Shown here: piece after piece, positions 42,760-53,680 of the stretch
How the letters are laid out: each line of letters opens with the position of its first letter
Numbering within the stretch: position 1 is the first letter of the stretch
Notes under the pieces: generated by a model
Told to the model about the DNA's origin: nothing
Seen by the model: the letters and a program-made list of their open reading frames with translations, nothing else
The model's database searches: none
From: Bolinopsis microptera
Lineage: Eukaryota; Ctenophora; Tentaculata; Lobata; Bolinopsidae
Assembly: GCF_026151205.1 (NCBI RefSeq)
Contig: NC_087072.1
Coordinates: 12,562,169-12,626,168 of the forward strand
DNA: 64,000 nucleotides
Reading direction: 5' to 3'
Translations under genes and position numbers: made by a program

Positions 42760-44147
42760 TGCAGTGAAACCTTTATATACCAGGCCTCGTGGGGTAGGGT
42801 GAGAATCCCTGCCACGTTTTTGGTCAGTTTCGCCGGGGCTCATGTCTTTCCTCGAGGGAGCATTAGTGTCTACAGAAAAACTGACAAATCCTAGCGAAGT
42901 CCAATCCGAACCACATCTTCCATCAGAGGTGGTGCTGGGTAAGCTGGTTACTGAACGGATTGGCCTGGAGAAAGGCATAGTCCTGTTATTCTCAAGTTAA
43001 CCATAGAGGGGGTCAGGCGCTGTTCGCTCACGGCTGGTTCTTGGAGCCAACACCCTCAGCCCCACAGAAGTGGGAGCACTGTTGGTGGTGGCTCACCCAG
43101 ATAACGGACAGTGTCTCTCCTTCTTTCTTCTTGGACTTGCATTGTTGCTGGTGAGTCAGCTGGCAACAGTGTACCATACTATCATGTTCATGTTTTCTTC
43201 CCCACATCTCCTACACCTCACCCCAACCGCACGTTCCTTGCGGGTAAAGGAACATTCAACCGCAGGTTCCTTGCGGGTAAAGGAACAAACAAAAACAAAA
43301 AACGGCAGACTCCTTGCCGGTAAAGGAGAATTCTACAACAAGTTCCTTGCCAGTAAAGGAACGTTGAACAAGTATCGAATCAGTATGGCTATTCCCAGCT
43401 TCAGATAGGGACAGCGTGACAGTTTTATCCTTCAGGGACAGCGGAAGCTATGCCAAAATTTTCAGCCGATCCCTTTCATGTGCAAGTTTAACCATCCACA
43501 GTTTCTATTACTGATTTTGAGACACCTCCGGAGACTTAATCATGCATGGTTCTTGAGTCAAAGTATAGCAAATTGCCGGAAGAGAGTTAATATATATGTA
43601 ATTTCAATTATTTATGATACCGATACAAGCATTCAAATTCCAGACATTTTCAACCAGAATAGTGAGCTGAGACAGGCTTTCTGAGAGTCTTTTGATGTCT
43701 TAGCTCAATATCATACCGAATGGCTCTCATGAGGAATAAGGTCAGTTGGCTGCTTGCATATCTGGCCATTATTTCTCGGGACGATCATGTCATAATGATT
43801 CTGCTCTGTTGCTTTGACGTCAGTGGCAGACATATTGTCCCACAGGTCGCTGTGAAGTCCTTATGTGCACAGCCAGTACAGAAAGGACGATACTTAAGGA
43901 TCCGCGAGGGCTTGAAGGCTTATCCAGATAGCCCATTATTCGCACCTATCTCCGTGGATTCCCTTAGAAGGGAGGCCGAACGGTGAACCTCTACCAGTAA
44001 AATTTGAGGTCCTACTCCGGAGGAGAAACCCGGTTACGGATTAAAGCCGTCTGGGACTAAACAGTAACAGTAACCAGGCCTCGTGGGAGAAAAGAAAATT
44101 GCAGTGTATAGGGGAAACCGAAAAAAATAGAGAGGTCCACGTGATCC
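42760..44147. mobile_element. Pogo/Tigger-like MITE split by a later insertion
   Basis: gcagtgaaacctttatatac with caggcctcgtggg at 42760-42793 continues at 44073 (accaggcctcgtgggagaaa…gcagtgtatagggg) and ends near 44147 with an inverse end (agaggtccacgtg). The order of motifs matches the fragment at 6408. The break carries the 15-base sequence accaggcctcgtggg on both sides. Confidence 0.6.
42794..44072. mobile_element. 1.28 kb insertion with 15 bp target duplication and repeated hairpins
   Basis: The insertion is flanked by accaggcctcgtggg at 42779-42793 and 44073-44087. A long exact duplication and the tail-like acagtaacagta at the right end suggest a retrotransposed sequence. Inside, at 43229-43365, four units of the type gttccttgcgggtaaaggaa occur. 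Read in frame they give FLAGKGTF, FLAGKGTN, LLAGKGEF and FLASKGTL, with one frame shift between units two and three. 43720-43986 is open for 88 codons without a recognised family. No reverse transcriptase is present, so it is non-autonomous. Confidence 0.55.
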
Positions 44148-44184
44148 CAATTCAGTATCTCTGGTCTCTTAAATAACCTGTTAA

Positions 44185-45469
44185 AGGATGAGGGGACCTT
44201 AGAAAAAGTTTTTTTCTCGTGCAAATCCTTTTATTACATTAATCGTATAAACCACTTTAGTGAAATCCGCAAAGTTGTATTTCATTCGCGCGCCGAGATA
44301 TCCAGCCAAAACAATTTGAACCTGTGACGTCAATTATGTGAGTTGCTCTGATCCGCGCATATAGAAATACAGGTAAAATGAGCGTGCGGGCCGACTAAAT
44401 TACTAGTTAAGAATAAATTAACAATTTACGATACTAACGAGCCTATAACCAATAGAGAGGAGACTTTTTATGACCGGTTGAAAAAAGAATTATCACCCTA
44501 CGATAACCAAACCATGAGCCGAGATACACCTGGAATAAGATTGAAGTCACACAGAAAGGCATGTAAATTATGTATATTTATAGCTCCCAACGTAACACCT
44601 AGCAACTCCCTGTTTCGTACCACAGTTGATATATCAACATGTCATATCAACACAACACGGTCCTAATAAAAATGGATCGGGTAGGTATGAAATGCATGTC
44701 TTCATTCCAGTTGGACAAGCAACAAGCTTTTAAGTTCTAACTCACTATGTGACACAAGTTATAACGTAAGCAAGATTTGCAACTATTACACCAAGCAATA
44801 TTATACCAAGCATAGCAGACGAACACATCCACATTCGTTACGCTTTACACTCAAGTCACAGCAAACTAAAACGGTAAATTATAAATGAGTGTACAACTAA
44901 AGGCCGGTACACACACAGTGTCAAACCGCACGTGCGTACTCAGATAGGACTAGAGGCGCCAAGGGCCAGCTAGTAAAATGTCTTCTACTACATCATACAT
45001 TCTTTTTAATTGTGTCCATATCGGGTTTCAAACAAGTCAAAACAAAATAGCAGTTTGTGGTTTAGTTAGCGGATGCTACTTATCTTAGCTATTTATAAAT
45101 AGAAATACCTACTACAACTACAAGAAAGCCTTTCTGAGTTACATTTAACTATAATTATTAAAGAGAATTATTCGTAACTTAGACTAATTCAGTGCAACCA
45201 AAGATACCGCTCTCGCAAAACGCCAAAGATAACACAACGTAATTAAAACAGAACAGAACAAAATGTTGACACGAGCAAAGGGTGCGCGCGCACGTTGGTC
45301 TTAACACATAAGTGACGTCACAGCCCAAAATTGCTATCAGCCAATAGGAGCGCGGCGTGATATTGCACGAATTATCGATTTAACAGTCCAGCGTATTTTT
45401 TGATTCTACACACTTTCACAGGACTTAAACGCGAATATTTGGAAGTAAATTCTAAGGTCCCCTCATCCT
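44185..45469. mobile_element. 1.29 kb piggyBac-like MITE with TTAA target
   Basis: The left end AGGATGAGGGGACCTTAGAA is matched inversely at the right end (ttctaaggtcccctcatcct). TTAA stands directly outside each end (44181-44184 and 45470-45473), the piggyBac target-site signature. The inside has no transposase. It contains a CRE-like gtgacgtcac at 45311 and tgacgtca near 44326, which may be chance. Confidence 0.75.
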
Positions 45470-45473
45470 TTAA

Positions 45474-46000
45474 GCATCTTTACTTATCTAATTTAAGCCT
45501 TATTAGGGCCTTAAATGCACGGATTATGTAATAGTTTTGGTACCAAAACTTGCATTACCTTTAAGTATGAATAATATAAATTCACCGTGCAGCACGATTC
45601 AATTAAGCCAAACTGTACAGGGTGGGCCAAAAGTCAATACCCATTTGCTCAATACGCTAGGAACTTCAAATACACATTGCATTTCTGAGCGTATTTTCAT
45701 CGTAGAATCGATTAAAATTGGTTTTGAAATGATTTTTGGGTCAAAAATTCACCTAAACATGTGTTTTTGCGCCGCTGCGGGCGCGCTTGTTTCACAAGTC
45801 AAAAAAATAAGGACTAAAATAAGTGCCAGGCTCAGGAAGAACATGGTTATTGTGTAGGTGGATAATTATTGACATATTGTACTAGCTGAAACTGATATAA
45901 TTTATTGAATTGAGGACGAAGAAGTTACTTTAATTAGACTACATGGTCACAGGAAGCAGTACAAAATGCTATTGAAAACAATGCATATCTTGGCAATTCT
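45474..46000. other. Repeat-derived region without gene
   Basis: tacagggtgggccaaaagtc at 45617 resembles a Tc1/mariner end. 45755-45805 (gcgccgctgcgggcgcgctt, ttcacaagtc) repeats at 48808-48850. Likely overlapping fragments of dispersed elements. Confidence 0.45.
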
Positions 46001-46023
46001 AAAAATATGAGCTGCAATGACCG

Positions 46024-46782
46024 ATGACAAAGGTGGTAGCTCAGTTTCAGATCTCACAAGCTCAGTTTCAGATCTCAGACCTGATTATCAACCAGCAAAA
46101 CACCCTTGAACATTACAACATGTCAATTCAAAATGACACTATAAAAAGTCTCAAGGCAATCAAGGAGAAACACTTATTTACGGTTAGCAAATCAATAGAG
46201 GACAGTGTAAGAGATCCCAACCTAAAGAGATATCTCCAGTTGATCAAAGAGAAAGGTTCAGGATGTTGGCTTACTGCACTTCCATTGAAGAGATTTGGCT
46301 ACTCCCTGAACAAGATTGAGTTCCGTGATGCTCTGTACTTGCGTTATGGTTGGGAGATCCCTAACACCCCATTTCACTGTGCTTGTGGAGAGAGAAATAA
46401 TGTGAATCACACACTTATATGCAAGAAAGGTGGCTATGTTTCTATGAGACACAACAACATCCGTGATCTAAATGCAGAGCTGCAGCGTGAAGTATGCAGG
46501 GATGTAGGCACCTTTACCCCACTTATATACTCAACAAATGGCGGATGGGGTCCACAAGCCACAAGATACCACAAGAGACTCGCTGAAAAACTATCCCAGA
46601 AGAGAGGAGAAGACTATGCGGCTATTATGTGTTACATGCGCACCAGGATTAGATTCTCAATCCTCAGGAGCACCCTGATAGCGGTCAGGGGTGAGAGAGG
46701 GAGACGGCAATCGTATACATTGCCAGTCAGTGTAACTTCGTTTAACTTGATACCTGCCACCATGGACTATGAATGTTTCTAG
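46024..46782 (+). CDS. Retroelement-derived protein, C-terminal fragment with internal deletion
   Basis: 252 codons. GSGCWLTALPLKRFGYSLNK, EFRDALYLRYGW, FHCACGERNNVNHTLICKKG, RHNNIRDLNAEL, then TFTPLIYSTNGGWGPQA, YHKRLAEKLSQKRGEDYA and RFSILRSTLIAVRG. This is the conserved tail found next to reverse transcriptases in many animal retroelements (a Cys-x-Cys...His...Cys knot followed by a nuclease-like region). Between REVCRDV and GTFTPL about 90 residues usual in the family, including the putative PD-(D/E)XK nuclease core, are missing in frame. It is therefore probably inactive although free of stops. The family assignment comes from memory of similar proteins. Confidence 0.6.
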   Translation: MTKVVAQFQISQAQFQISDLIINQQNTLEHYNMSIQNDTIKSLKAIKEKHLFTVSKSIEDSVRDPNLKRYLQLIKEKGSGCWLTALPLKRFGYSLNKIEFRDALYLRYGWEIPNTPFHCACGERNNVNHTLICKKGGYVSMRHNNIRDLNAELQREVCRDVGTFTPLIYSTNGGWGPQATRYHKRLAEKLSQKRGEDYAAIMCYMRTRIRFSILRSTLIAVRGERGRRQSYTLPVSVTSFNLIPATMDYECF

Positions 46783-47152
46783 ACACTATCCTTTTGATAT
46801 TGAGATATTGGTATCTCAGATCACGTGTACATCGTTCCTTTTTTTATGACACAGTAATTTATTGACACTCACAGCTATAATTTTAATCATTGAATCAGTA
46901 TTTTTATCTGTGCTCTGCGTAATGGCGTAATGCATCACATGAATCAGTTTTTAATCTATTAACTTATTACACATTTGTGCTCTGCTTTAGCATCACTTGA
47001 CTATTTTAAAAAAATTGTTTGTTCAGGCCATGACCTTATAGTCAGCCAATTGGCCATTGCTGAAATTGAATGTAATTTATTCATTTGATTCTTTATCGTT
47101 TCAGATATTTTGGAGTAAAGTATCCATAGTTTAAGACAAAAGAATTTAACAC

Positions 47153-48260
47153 TGTTCTGACATTTATAGACTTTAAGAAGGCTTTCGACAGTGTACATCG
47201 TGGGAAAATGCTAAAGATTCTAGAAGCTTACGGCATTCCAGTCAAAATCGTGCAGCTTATACGGCTCATGTACGAGAAGACAATGGCCAAAGTCCTAACT
47301 CCAGACGGAGAAACTGAATTGTTCGAGATACTTGCAGGTGTGTTACAGGGTGATACCTTAGCACCTTACCTCTTTGCAATAGTCATCGACTACTGTATGA
47401 GGCAAGCCATAGGCGATGATGCGGAGCGACTTGGACTCACCCTCGAACGTAGAAAAAGCAGAAGAGTGGGGCCCAAGATCATCACCGATGTGGACTTTGC
47501 AGATGATATAGCACTTATATCTGAGGACATGGACAAGGCTAACGAGTTCCTGCTTAGAGTAGAATCGGCGGCAGCAAGCGTGGGACTACACATAAACGAA
47601 GGCAAGACCAAGGTCATGACACTGAATATGGAGGATCGATCTAGCGACCTACAAAGTCGATCCGGGGAAGCCATAGAAAATGTAGATGATTTCATCTACT
47701 TAGGCTCCTGGATTGAGAGCACAGATAGGGAGATAAGGGTTAGAAAGGGAAAAGCGTGGGGTGCCCTACATAGACTGAAGGATATCTGGAAATCCAAACT
47801 CTCAAAGAGCCTAAAGATTAGATTGTTCATAGCGGCTTGTGAATCAGTACTGCTCTACGGATCAGAAACCTGGACACTGACAAAGGCTCAAGAGAAAAGT
47901 TTGGACGGGACATACACAAAGATGTTGCGTATGGTGCTGGGTATCTCATGGAAGGACAAGGTCAGCAATATAACTTTGTATGGTAGCCTCCCAAGGCTGT
48001 CAAACAAGTTACGAAGCAGGAGATTAAAAATGGCGGGACACTGCATCCGACATCCTGAGCTACTTGCCAGTGATTTAGTCTTATGGGAACCTACGCACGG
48101 TAGAGCACAGCAAGGCCGACCAAGACAAAGCTACTTGTCTATGTTACTGAAGGAAGTTGGGACAAACTCTAAAGAGGAACTGCGAACCCTGATGCGGGAC
48201 AGGGATATATGGAGGGGGTTTTCTGGCGTAGATCGGACTTAGCTCCGACATAGTAGTAGT
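47153..48260 (+). mobile_element. 5'-truncated LINE insertion with (TAG)n tail and 12 bp target duplication
   Basis: AGAATTTAACAC occurs at 47141-47152 and 48261-48272, exactly flanking the insertion. The 3' end is tagtagtag. The body is the C-terminal half of a reverse transcriptase. The complete set (truncated 5' end, simple-repeat tail, target duplication) marks one target-primed reverse transcription event. Confidence 0.92.
47163..48242 (+). pseudogene. Reverse transcriptase, C-terminal part (5'-truncated LINE ORF2)
   Basis: Open for 360 codons starting inside the palm domain: FIDFKKAFDSVHRGKML (catalytic Asp block A), LAGVLQGDTLAPYLFAI (block B), DFADDIALIS (catalytic FADD, block C), INEGKTKVM, YLGSWIE (block E) and the downstream SETWTLTKAQEKSLD, RMVLGISWKDKV region. 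The reading frame is intact from truncation point to stop, so the insertion is young. The endonuclease and N-terminal RT blocks are absent, so it cannot act alone. Confidence 0.9.
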
Positions 48261-48567
48261 AGAATTTAACACAAGTAAAAAGTTTAAAGTGAGTGTTTTC
48301 GAGAATTGTGGGCATTTGGCAAAAAAAAGTGCAACTAACTGAACATTCTGATAATTTGATGATATGAATCTCGAATATTATCCAACGAGAAATTTGAAAA
48401 ACATGACCTAGCTCACATCATTCAAAGCGACTAACAAATGTGAAATGACTAAAATGCCACGCGCGGCGTCGGATATGAGGACACAAGCGCGGGAAATTTT
48501 GGCCTTTTTACCGCCGTGAGGCAGGCGCGCGCTATTACAAGTAACTAATAAAGTCTTATTTATATTT

Positions 48568-48652
48568 GTAGGTTTATAACCTACCAGGACGCGCGCCGAG
48601 TTAGACTCGTCGACTGGAACAGCACAGATATTTTACGAGTATCACCCGTTAA
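48568..48652 (+). repeat. Short interspersed repeat, copy 2 of 3
   Basis: 85 bp, same structure as 5399-5483. Atttatattt stands on both sides (48558-48567 and 48653-48662), a clean 10 bp target duplication that fixes both ends: gtaggttt... to ...cccgttaa. This copy's central palindrome is partly lost. Confidence 0.85.
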
Positions 48653-48789
48653 ATTTATATTTCTAAACACATTTTTGATTGTTGATCCTGGCCTTGCACA
48701 TCATTTAATTAATGGTTAGTTCTCCAGACCAAACCCATAGCAGAAAACACGTATTTTTTGCCCGCAAGAGCCTTTATTACTATATTGGT

Positions 48790-49105
48790 ATGTGGTTTCA
48801 CCTAACCATGTGCTTTCGCGCCGCTGCGGGCGCGCTTATTCACAAGTCAAAAGGCGGGCGCGCGCCACTGCAAGCACTGCAAGCGCAAAGGGCCAAGGGC
48901 TCTGGATCGAGCAAGTATGTGGTAGCGAGAAACATTATTTGACGCGCGGCGCAGTACCCTGTATATTACTGCATCGCGCTTGCTCTACCGAAAGCCCTCT
49001 CGCTTGCAGTAGCGCGCGACCGCCGAAGGCGGCAAAGGTGTGCTGATCTGTATGTGTCTATTCTACTTGTGAAACAAGCGTAGACACATGGCTATGTGAA
49101 GCATC
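48790..49105. repeat. GC-rich dispersed repeat
   Basis: Contains gcgccgctgcgggcgcgctt, gcgcgcgccactgcaagc and ggctctggatcgagcaag, then inverse-looking matches further on (cttgctctaccgaaag, cttgcagtagcgcgcg, catggctatgtgaag). Looks like an imperfect inverted-repeat element related to fragments at 8580 and 45755. Confidence 0.45.
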
Positions 49106-49463
49106 GCGCTATAACAAATAATATAATTACTGTGGACTTAGCTTTACAGAGTTGTTCAATCACAAAACCAACACGATTTTAACTAAATTATGGAATGAAT
49201 TCAACCATGCCCAAAATTGCAGCAGTAACATAAAACTGACAATTCTGAGCACGCCATGCAGTGTATTGTTTAAATCGAGCGCTGTAATAATTTTTGTCTT
49301 CACTTCCAACTAGTCAATGCCCAGAGTGCACAGTGTTGGAAAGATTGGCCATTTTTGATCACAGTATAATCTAGGTTGACTTCTAATTGAATGTATGTGG
49401 TATATAATTAAAATATCAATGGCTATTAATCCATAAATTAATGTTTGTAGTTATTATACATTT

Positions 49464-49628
49464 ATCACATGCCTTCTCATGCGATATCAAAACTTTCGCC
49501 CACGAGGCTTGCCGAGTTAGCGAAAGTTTCGATATTTCCCGAGGCTTGCCGAGGGTTATATCGACATTTTCAATCACGAGGCTTGCCGAGTTTTGAAAAT
49601 GTTGATATCGCATGAGAAGGCATGTGAT
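49464..49628. repeat. Perfect four-arm DNA cloverleaf
   Basis: The outer stem is 27 bp, exact: 49464-49490 (starts atcacatgccttctcatgcg) with 49602-49628. Enclosed without spare bases are three hairpins: stem aactttcgc (49491-49499 with 49520-49528), stem tcgatat (49529-49535 with 49558-49564) and stem acattttcaa (49564-49573 with 49593-49602). Each loop carries the same CGAGGCTTGCCGAG. Inner stem sequences are unrelated to one another yet fully paired. Confidence 0.9.
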
Positions 49629-49644
49629 TAATGTTTTATCACAC

Positions 49645-51150
49645 TTTCTTTGGAGCCAAATTTGGCCGGGAAAGCAGAATTTGATCAAACGTTAGTTATA
49701 AATCTCACCAAAGCAAAACTAGACATGTCTAACTTATTTATGTTTATAATGTCCAAGCTATATATAGCTCTCGATAAGTTAGTATTTCAGATATTAAAGA
49801 TACAATACGTCAAAATTAGAATCTCGCGTTTCACATTTATGACACAGTGAATGCTGTGTGCCGCGCTGAATTTGCTTTGTACTGCTACCTAGTGCATGCG
49901 ATATTAATGTGTTTTCCGCCTATGGGTCTTGTACTTATGAGTCTAGAATATTCCGCCGCGAGCGCATTTGATACGTAATTACATCCTGCAAATCAATCGA
50001 TGTGAGGTGATTCTAATACTTTATTTCTATTAGATATTTTTAGAGTCATTAAAACTGTAGATGTATAATGTATAGAACATCCGTTTAAGTGTTGATTATA
50101 CATCACAGTCCTTATCGTATAATCTGTATCTGCGATAAGGTGAAAGAATTTCCTGGTTGTTAAATTTGAATAGTATAGAGCTGTGGCGCCATGATTGTCT
50201 ATTTATCAGTCCACATTATACACTGCACACCCTAATTTACATCAACAATATTATCGTCCGTCTTGATTCTTGATTGTCTGTTATTTCAGAATGATTTAAT
50301 CAATGCAACTTGTAATCGTTGACTTAGAATTTTATCAAGTATTCTGCTTAGTTCTTAGTCAGTATACATCTTTACTTGCCATATTTGCCATTATTTGCCA
50401 TTATTTGGAGCCATATTTGGCCTGGAAAGCAGAATTTGATCAAACGTTAGTTATAAATCTCACCAAAGCAAAACTAGACATGTCGAACTTATTTATGTTT
50501 ATAATGTCCAAGCTATTTATAGCTCTCGATAAGTTAGTATTTCAGATATTAAAGATACAATACGTGAAATTAGAATCTCGCGTTTCACATTTATGACACA
50601 GTGAATGCTGTGTGCCGCGCTGAATTTGCTTTGTACTGCTACCTAGTGCATGCGATATTAATGTGTTTTCCGCCTATGGGTCTTGTACTTATGAGTCTAG
50701 AATATTCCGCGCGAGCGCGTTTGATACGTAATTACATCCTGCAAATCAATCGATGTGAGGTGATTCTAATACTTTATTTCTATTAGATATTTTTAGAGTC
50801 ATTAAAACTGTAGATGTATAATGTATAGAACATCCGTTTAAGTGTTGATTATACATCACAGTCCTTATCGTATAATCTGTATCTGCGATGGGGTGAAAGA
50901 ATTTCCTAGTTCTTGTATTTGAATAGAGCTGTGGGGTCATAATTAGTGTCTATTTATCAGTCCACATTATACACTACACTCCCTAATTTACATCAACAAT
51001 ATTATCGTCCGTCTTGATTCTTGATTGTCTGTTATTTCAGAATGATTTAATGCAACTTGTTATCGTTGACTTAGAATTTTATCGAGTATTCTGCTTAGTT
51101 CTTAGTCAGTATCCATCTTTACTTGCCATTATTTGCCATTATCTGCTTCG
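49645..51150 (+). repeat. Two direct copies of a 755 bp unit
   Basis: The unit starting tttggagccaaatttggcc (49650) recurs from about 50405 (tttggagccatatttggcc) with few differences, including aaagcagaatttgatcaaac, ctcgataagttagtatttca and ttgattcttgattgtctg blocks in the same order. The second copy ends near 51145 at ttgccattatctgc. The start of the unit also appears inverted at about 52360-52390 (ctgctttcctgccaaatttg), so the pair may be internal to a larger inverted-repeat element from about 49460 to 52395. Confidence 0.8.
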
Positions 51151-52436
51151 AGCTAGAAATTATCTGAACTGGAAATTATCAGAACATTTGTAATATTCAA
51201 ATGTATCTCTTCAACATTTTAGAACGCAGTACTCCACCAGCCTATAACCACCCTGGTGACTGGTCATGGCCATGGCCAGGTAGTTCACCCGTACTGTTAC
51301 CAATATTGAATTGTCTAAAGAATGGCAGCACATTAATCATCGGACCTGTTTGCCCCAGTGCCCAGACTAATTTATAACCAGATTAGCTGATTAAGTTACG
51401 TCATTCGTCCCTTGATATATTTATATAGATAATATATTTTATAGGATGTTTTTATTGCACTTATTTGCACTAACTAAAATTCAGTTAAAACTAGTCCTGG
51501 GATAGAATTTTCGCTCTTTATTGTACAGAATCTATAAGTCTCTTTATCAGTCTGTTTATAGATCAGCCACGAATTTCGCAAGCTAATCTAGGCGAAACCG
51601 GTTTGGAAAATGGAAAAGCCAAGTATAATTTCTGCACAATTTCTATATGGAATATGGCTCAAAGAAGGGATCAGAGGGGGTTAAAATTCAGGTCTGAAAT
51701 GGCTGAAATCTGGCTTTGTTTTGTGTGTTTTCTTCCTTCGAATAGATCAAACATCGTTTCTGTGTCTACTACTTTTTGTGAGGGTGACTGTAGTTTGTTC
51801 TGACACTTCCTTTTTAATTTCAAGTAAGCGATTAAGGAAATTAATAAGCCTGATTGATTGTATCGCTGACAAGTACCAAAACGTTGTGCAACTTTCAAGT
51901 CTGCTTGTAAACTTTGATCTCGTTTTCAGTAACCTTAAGTCGCTTGAAACTCGTACAAACCAGGAAGTTTTTACTTTGTTTCATCATCCGAAGCCTAATT
52001 AGGTTTTGAACTATGAAGTGCAGTAAAAAAGCAACAGCTTGAAAAAGTTTTACAACAAAAAATTGTATTTTGCTTAACACATCTCAAACGCAAGGAAATG
52101 TTTTTAAACCAAGGTATAAATATATATTTTTCCTAAATCTGGAAAGTTTATCTGATCATTGCATTTACGGTCATAGACTACTTCAGGTTATTGATTTAAA
52201 TCTTTATTTAAATCAGTACCTCACAGTAGTAGAACAGTTGTTGAGAGTGGGCTCCTTGTTCCTATGGGAATATCGGACTCTCTCTGAGCAACTGATTGAT
52301 ATTTCATGCCCCCGGGTGAGAGCCAGTGCTCCCTATCGGGGCATGTAATATCAATTCTGCTTTCCTGCCAAATTTGGCTCGAAAGTGTGATAATATTATA
52401 TATTTTATGTTTTTAAAGGTTTGATTTTATATAGGG
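51151..52436. other. Repeat-rich region, no gene
   Basis: Ends with a hairpin at about 52286-52358 (gatatttcatgcccc paired with ggggcatgtaatatc around a gagagccagtgctccc loop), then an inverse copy of the start of the 755 bp unit. No credible coding exon. Confidence 0.45.
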
Positions 52437-52529
52437 TTAACGGGTGACACTCGTAAAATATCTGTTCCATATATACAGGACCGTCGACGTGTCCAACTCG
52501 GCGCGCGTCCTGGTAGGTTGTAAACCTAC
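52437..52529 (-). repeat. Short interspersed repeat, copy 3 of 3
   Basis: 93 bp on the minus strand: gtaggtttacaacctaccag, ggacgcgcgccgagttgg, cgtcgac, ggaacagatattttacgag, cacccgttaa. The palindrome ACTCGTCGACGAGT is altered here. No target duplication seen. Confidence 0.75.
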
Positions 52530-53680
52530 AAATATCGGGTCATTGTGATTATATTTTTAAGGATGCTTTTGCTGAAATACCACAAATGAGATACTTTCTA
52601 ATTACATCTCATTTAAACAGGTAGAAATAATTATAAAACAGTACAGTGTGGCAAATTTCCAGCTTATTGCATTGAGTGCCCAATTGAAATAATCATTTTT
52701 AATGTGACTTGCAATCATGACTTGTTCGAAACATCCGTCAAATATAATTGAGACGAAATTTATTTCTATTTTAGATCTTTTAATAATGATAAGTTCGATC
52801 TAAATGGCAACACATTGCGTTTGGCAATTCAACTAGCTTATCAGATGACCGAAATATCAAGCATAACGATGCGTGAGATCAGATGATTGGGTTAACACTC
52901 GACATTAGATCTGCTCACTGAGAGACTTTGGGTCAGGAAACTGATCAGGACCCCGGCCCCAATAGGGGTCAGATCACGTCACCAATTAGAGACGTATAAT
53001 TAGTGATGTGATCCATGGATTAAATATAATTGACATAGAAATGGGCTAGATCTGGGGTAGAGTTCACATGTCAATTCTGTAAATCATAGAAATCACATTA
53101 AGAAGTAATCATAATCTGACTGCTCGAGTCGTAGATCACATAAGGGACGGGAGCTCTTGCTAAGGGGGTTGGGGGGGGGGGGGGGGTTCTCGATCAAGGG
53201 ATGTGAGACGTACGTGCCAAAGGCATGCACGGGGAGTGAGCCGATCAAGTGTTCTTAGGTATATATACTGGGAATCGTGTTTTTAAACCGAATTAGGGTG
53301 TTGTATCACACTATCAATTGATCGCCCCATGAATTTTTTAACAGGTTAAACAAAATGCTTGATAACTTTGTCATTTCAACTCCGTGTTGTATAGTTGTCC
53401 CACTGGATCATGTTCCACATCTAGTGATCTATTGCAATATATAAAACACTGGATCATACATTGTACTTCCATGTATAATTTCAATTTTGAAAATTATAGA
53501 ATGCATGCCCCTTTGACTGGGAGCTGCAAGTGATGTGCAGTGCCACGCTCAACTCAATCTTAGATTTGTCTCTTACAGAGTGATGTAAAGGAGAGTTGCT
53601 CTGACATTGGTAATTTTTGTATTTTGAGTCGTATGAATTGTCAAAATATGCTGTTTCATTACTTCTTTTCTTCTCAGGAA
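52530..53680. other. Upstream region of the CoREST gene
   Basis: Contains a G17 tract at 53170-53186 and, before 53681, a strong acceptor (cttcttttcttctcag|gaaATGG). At least one upstream 5' untranslated exon must therefore exist; its donor was not located. Confidence 0.5.

Noticed and set aside
43720-43986. 88-codon frame as a host gene
   Set aside because: Lies inside the insertion bounded by a 15 bp target duplication and matches no family I recognise.
51603-52348. Several 60-93 codon frames on both strands as possible exons
   Set aside because: No splice borders in phase, no recognisable domain, and the block lies among repeats.
53624-53680. Upstream Met start for CoREST adding MSRMNCQNML and nine more residues
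   Set aside because: The added stretch is a pyrimidine-rich intron end with AG just before GAAATGG, and does not look like CoREST N-termini.
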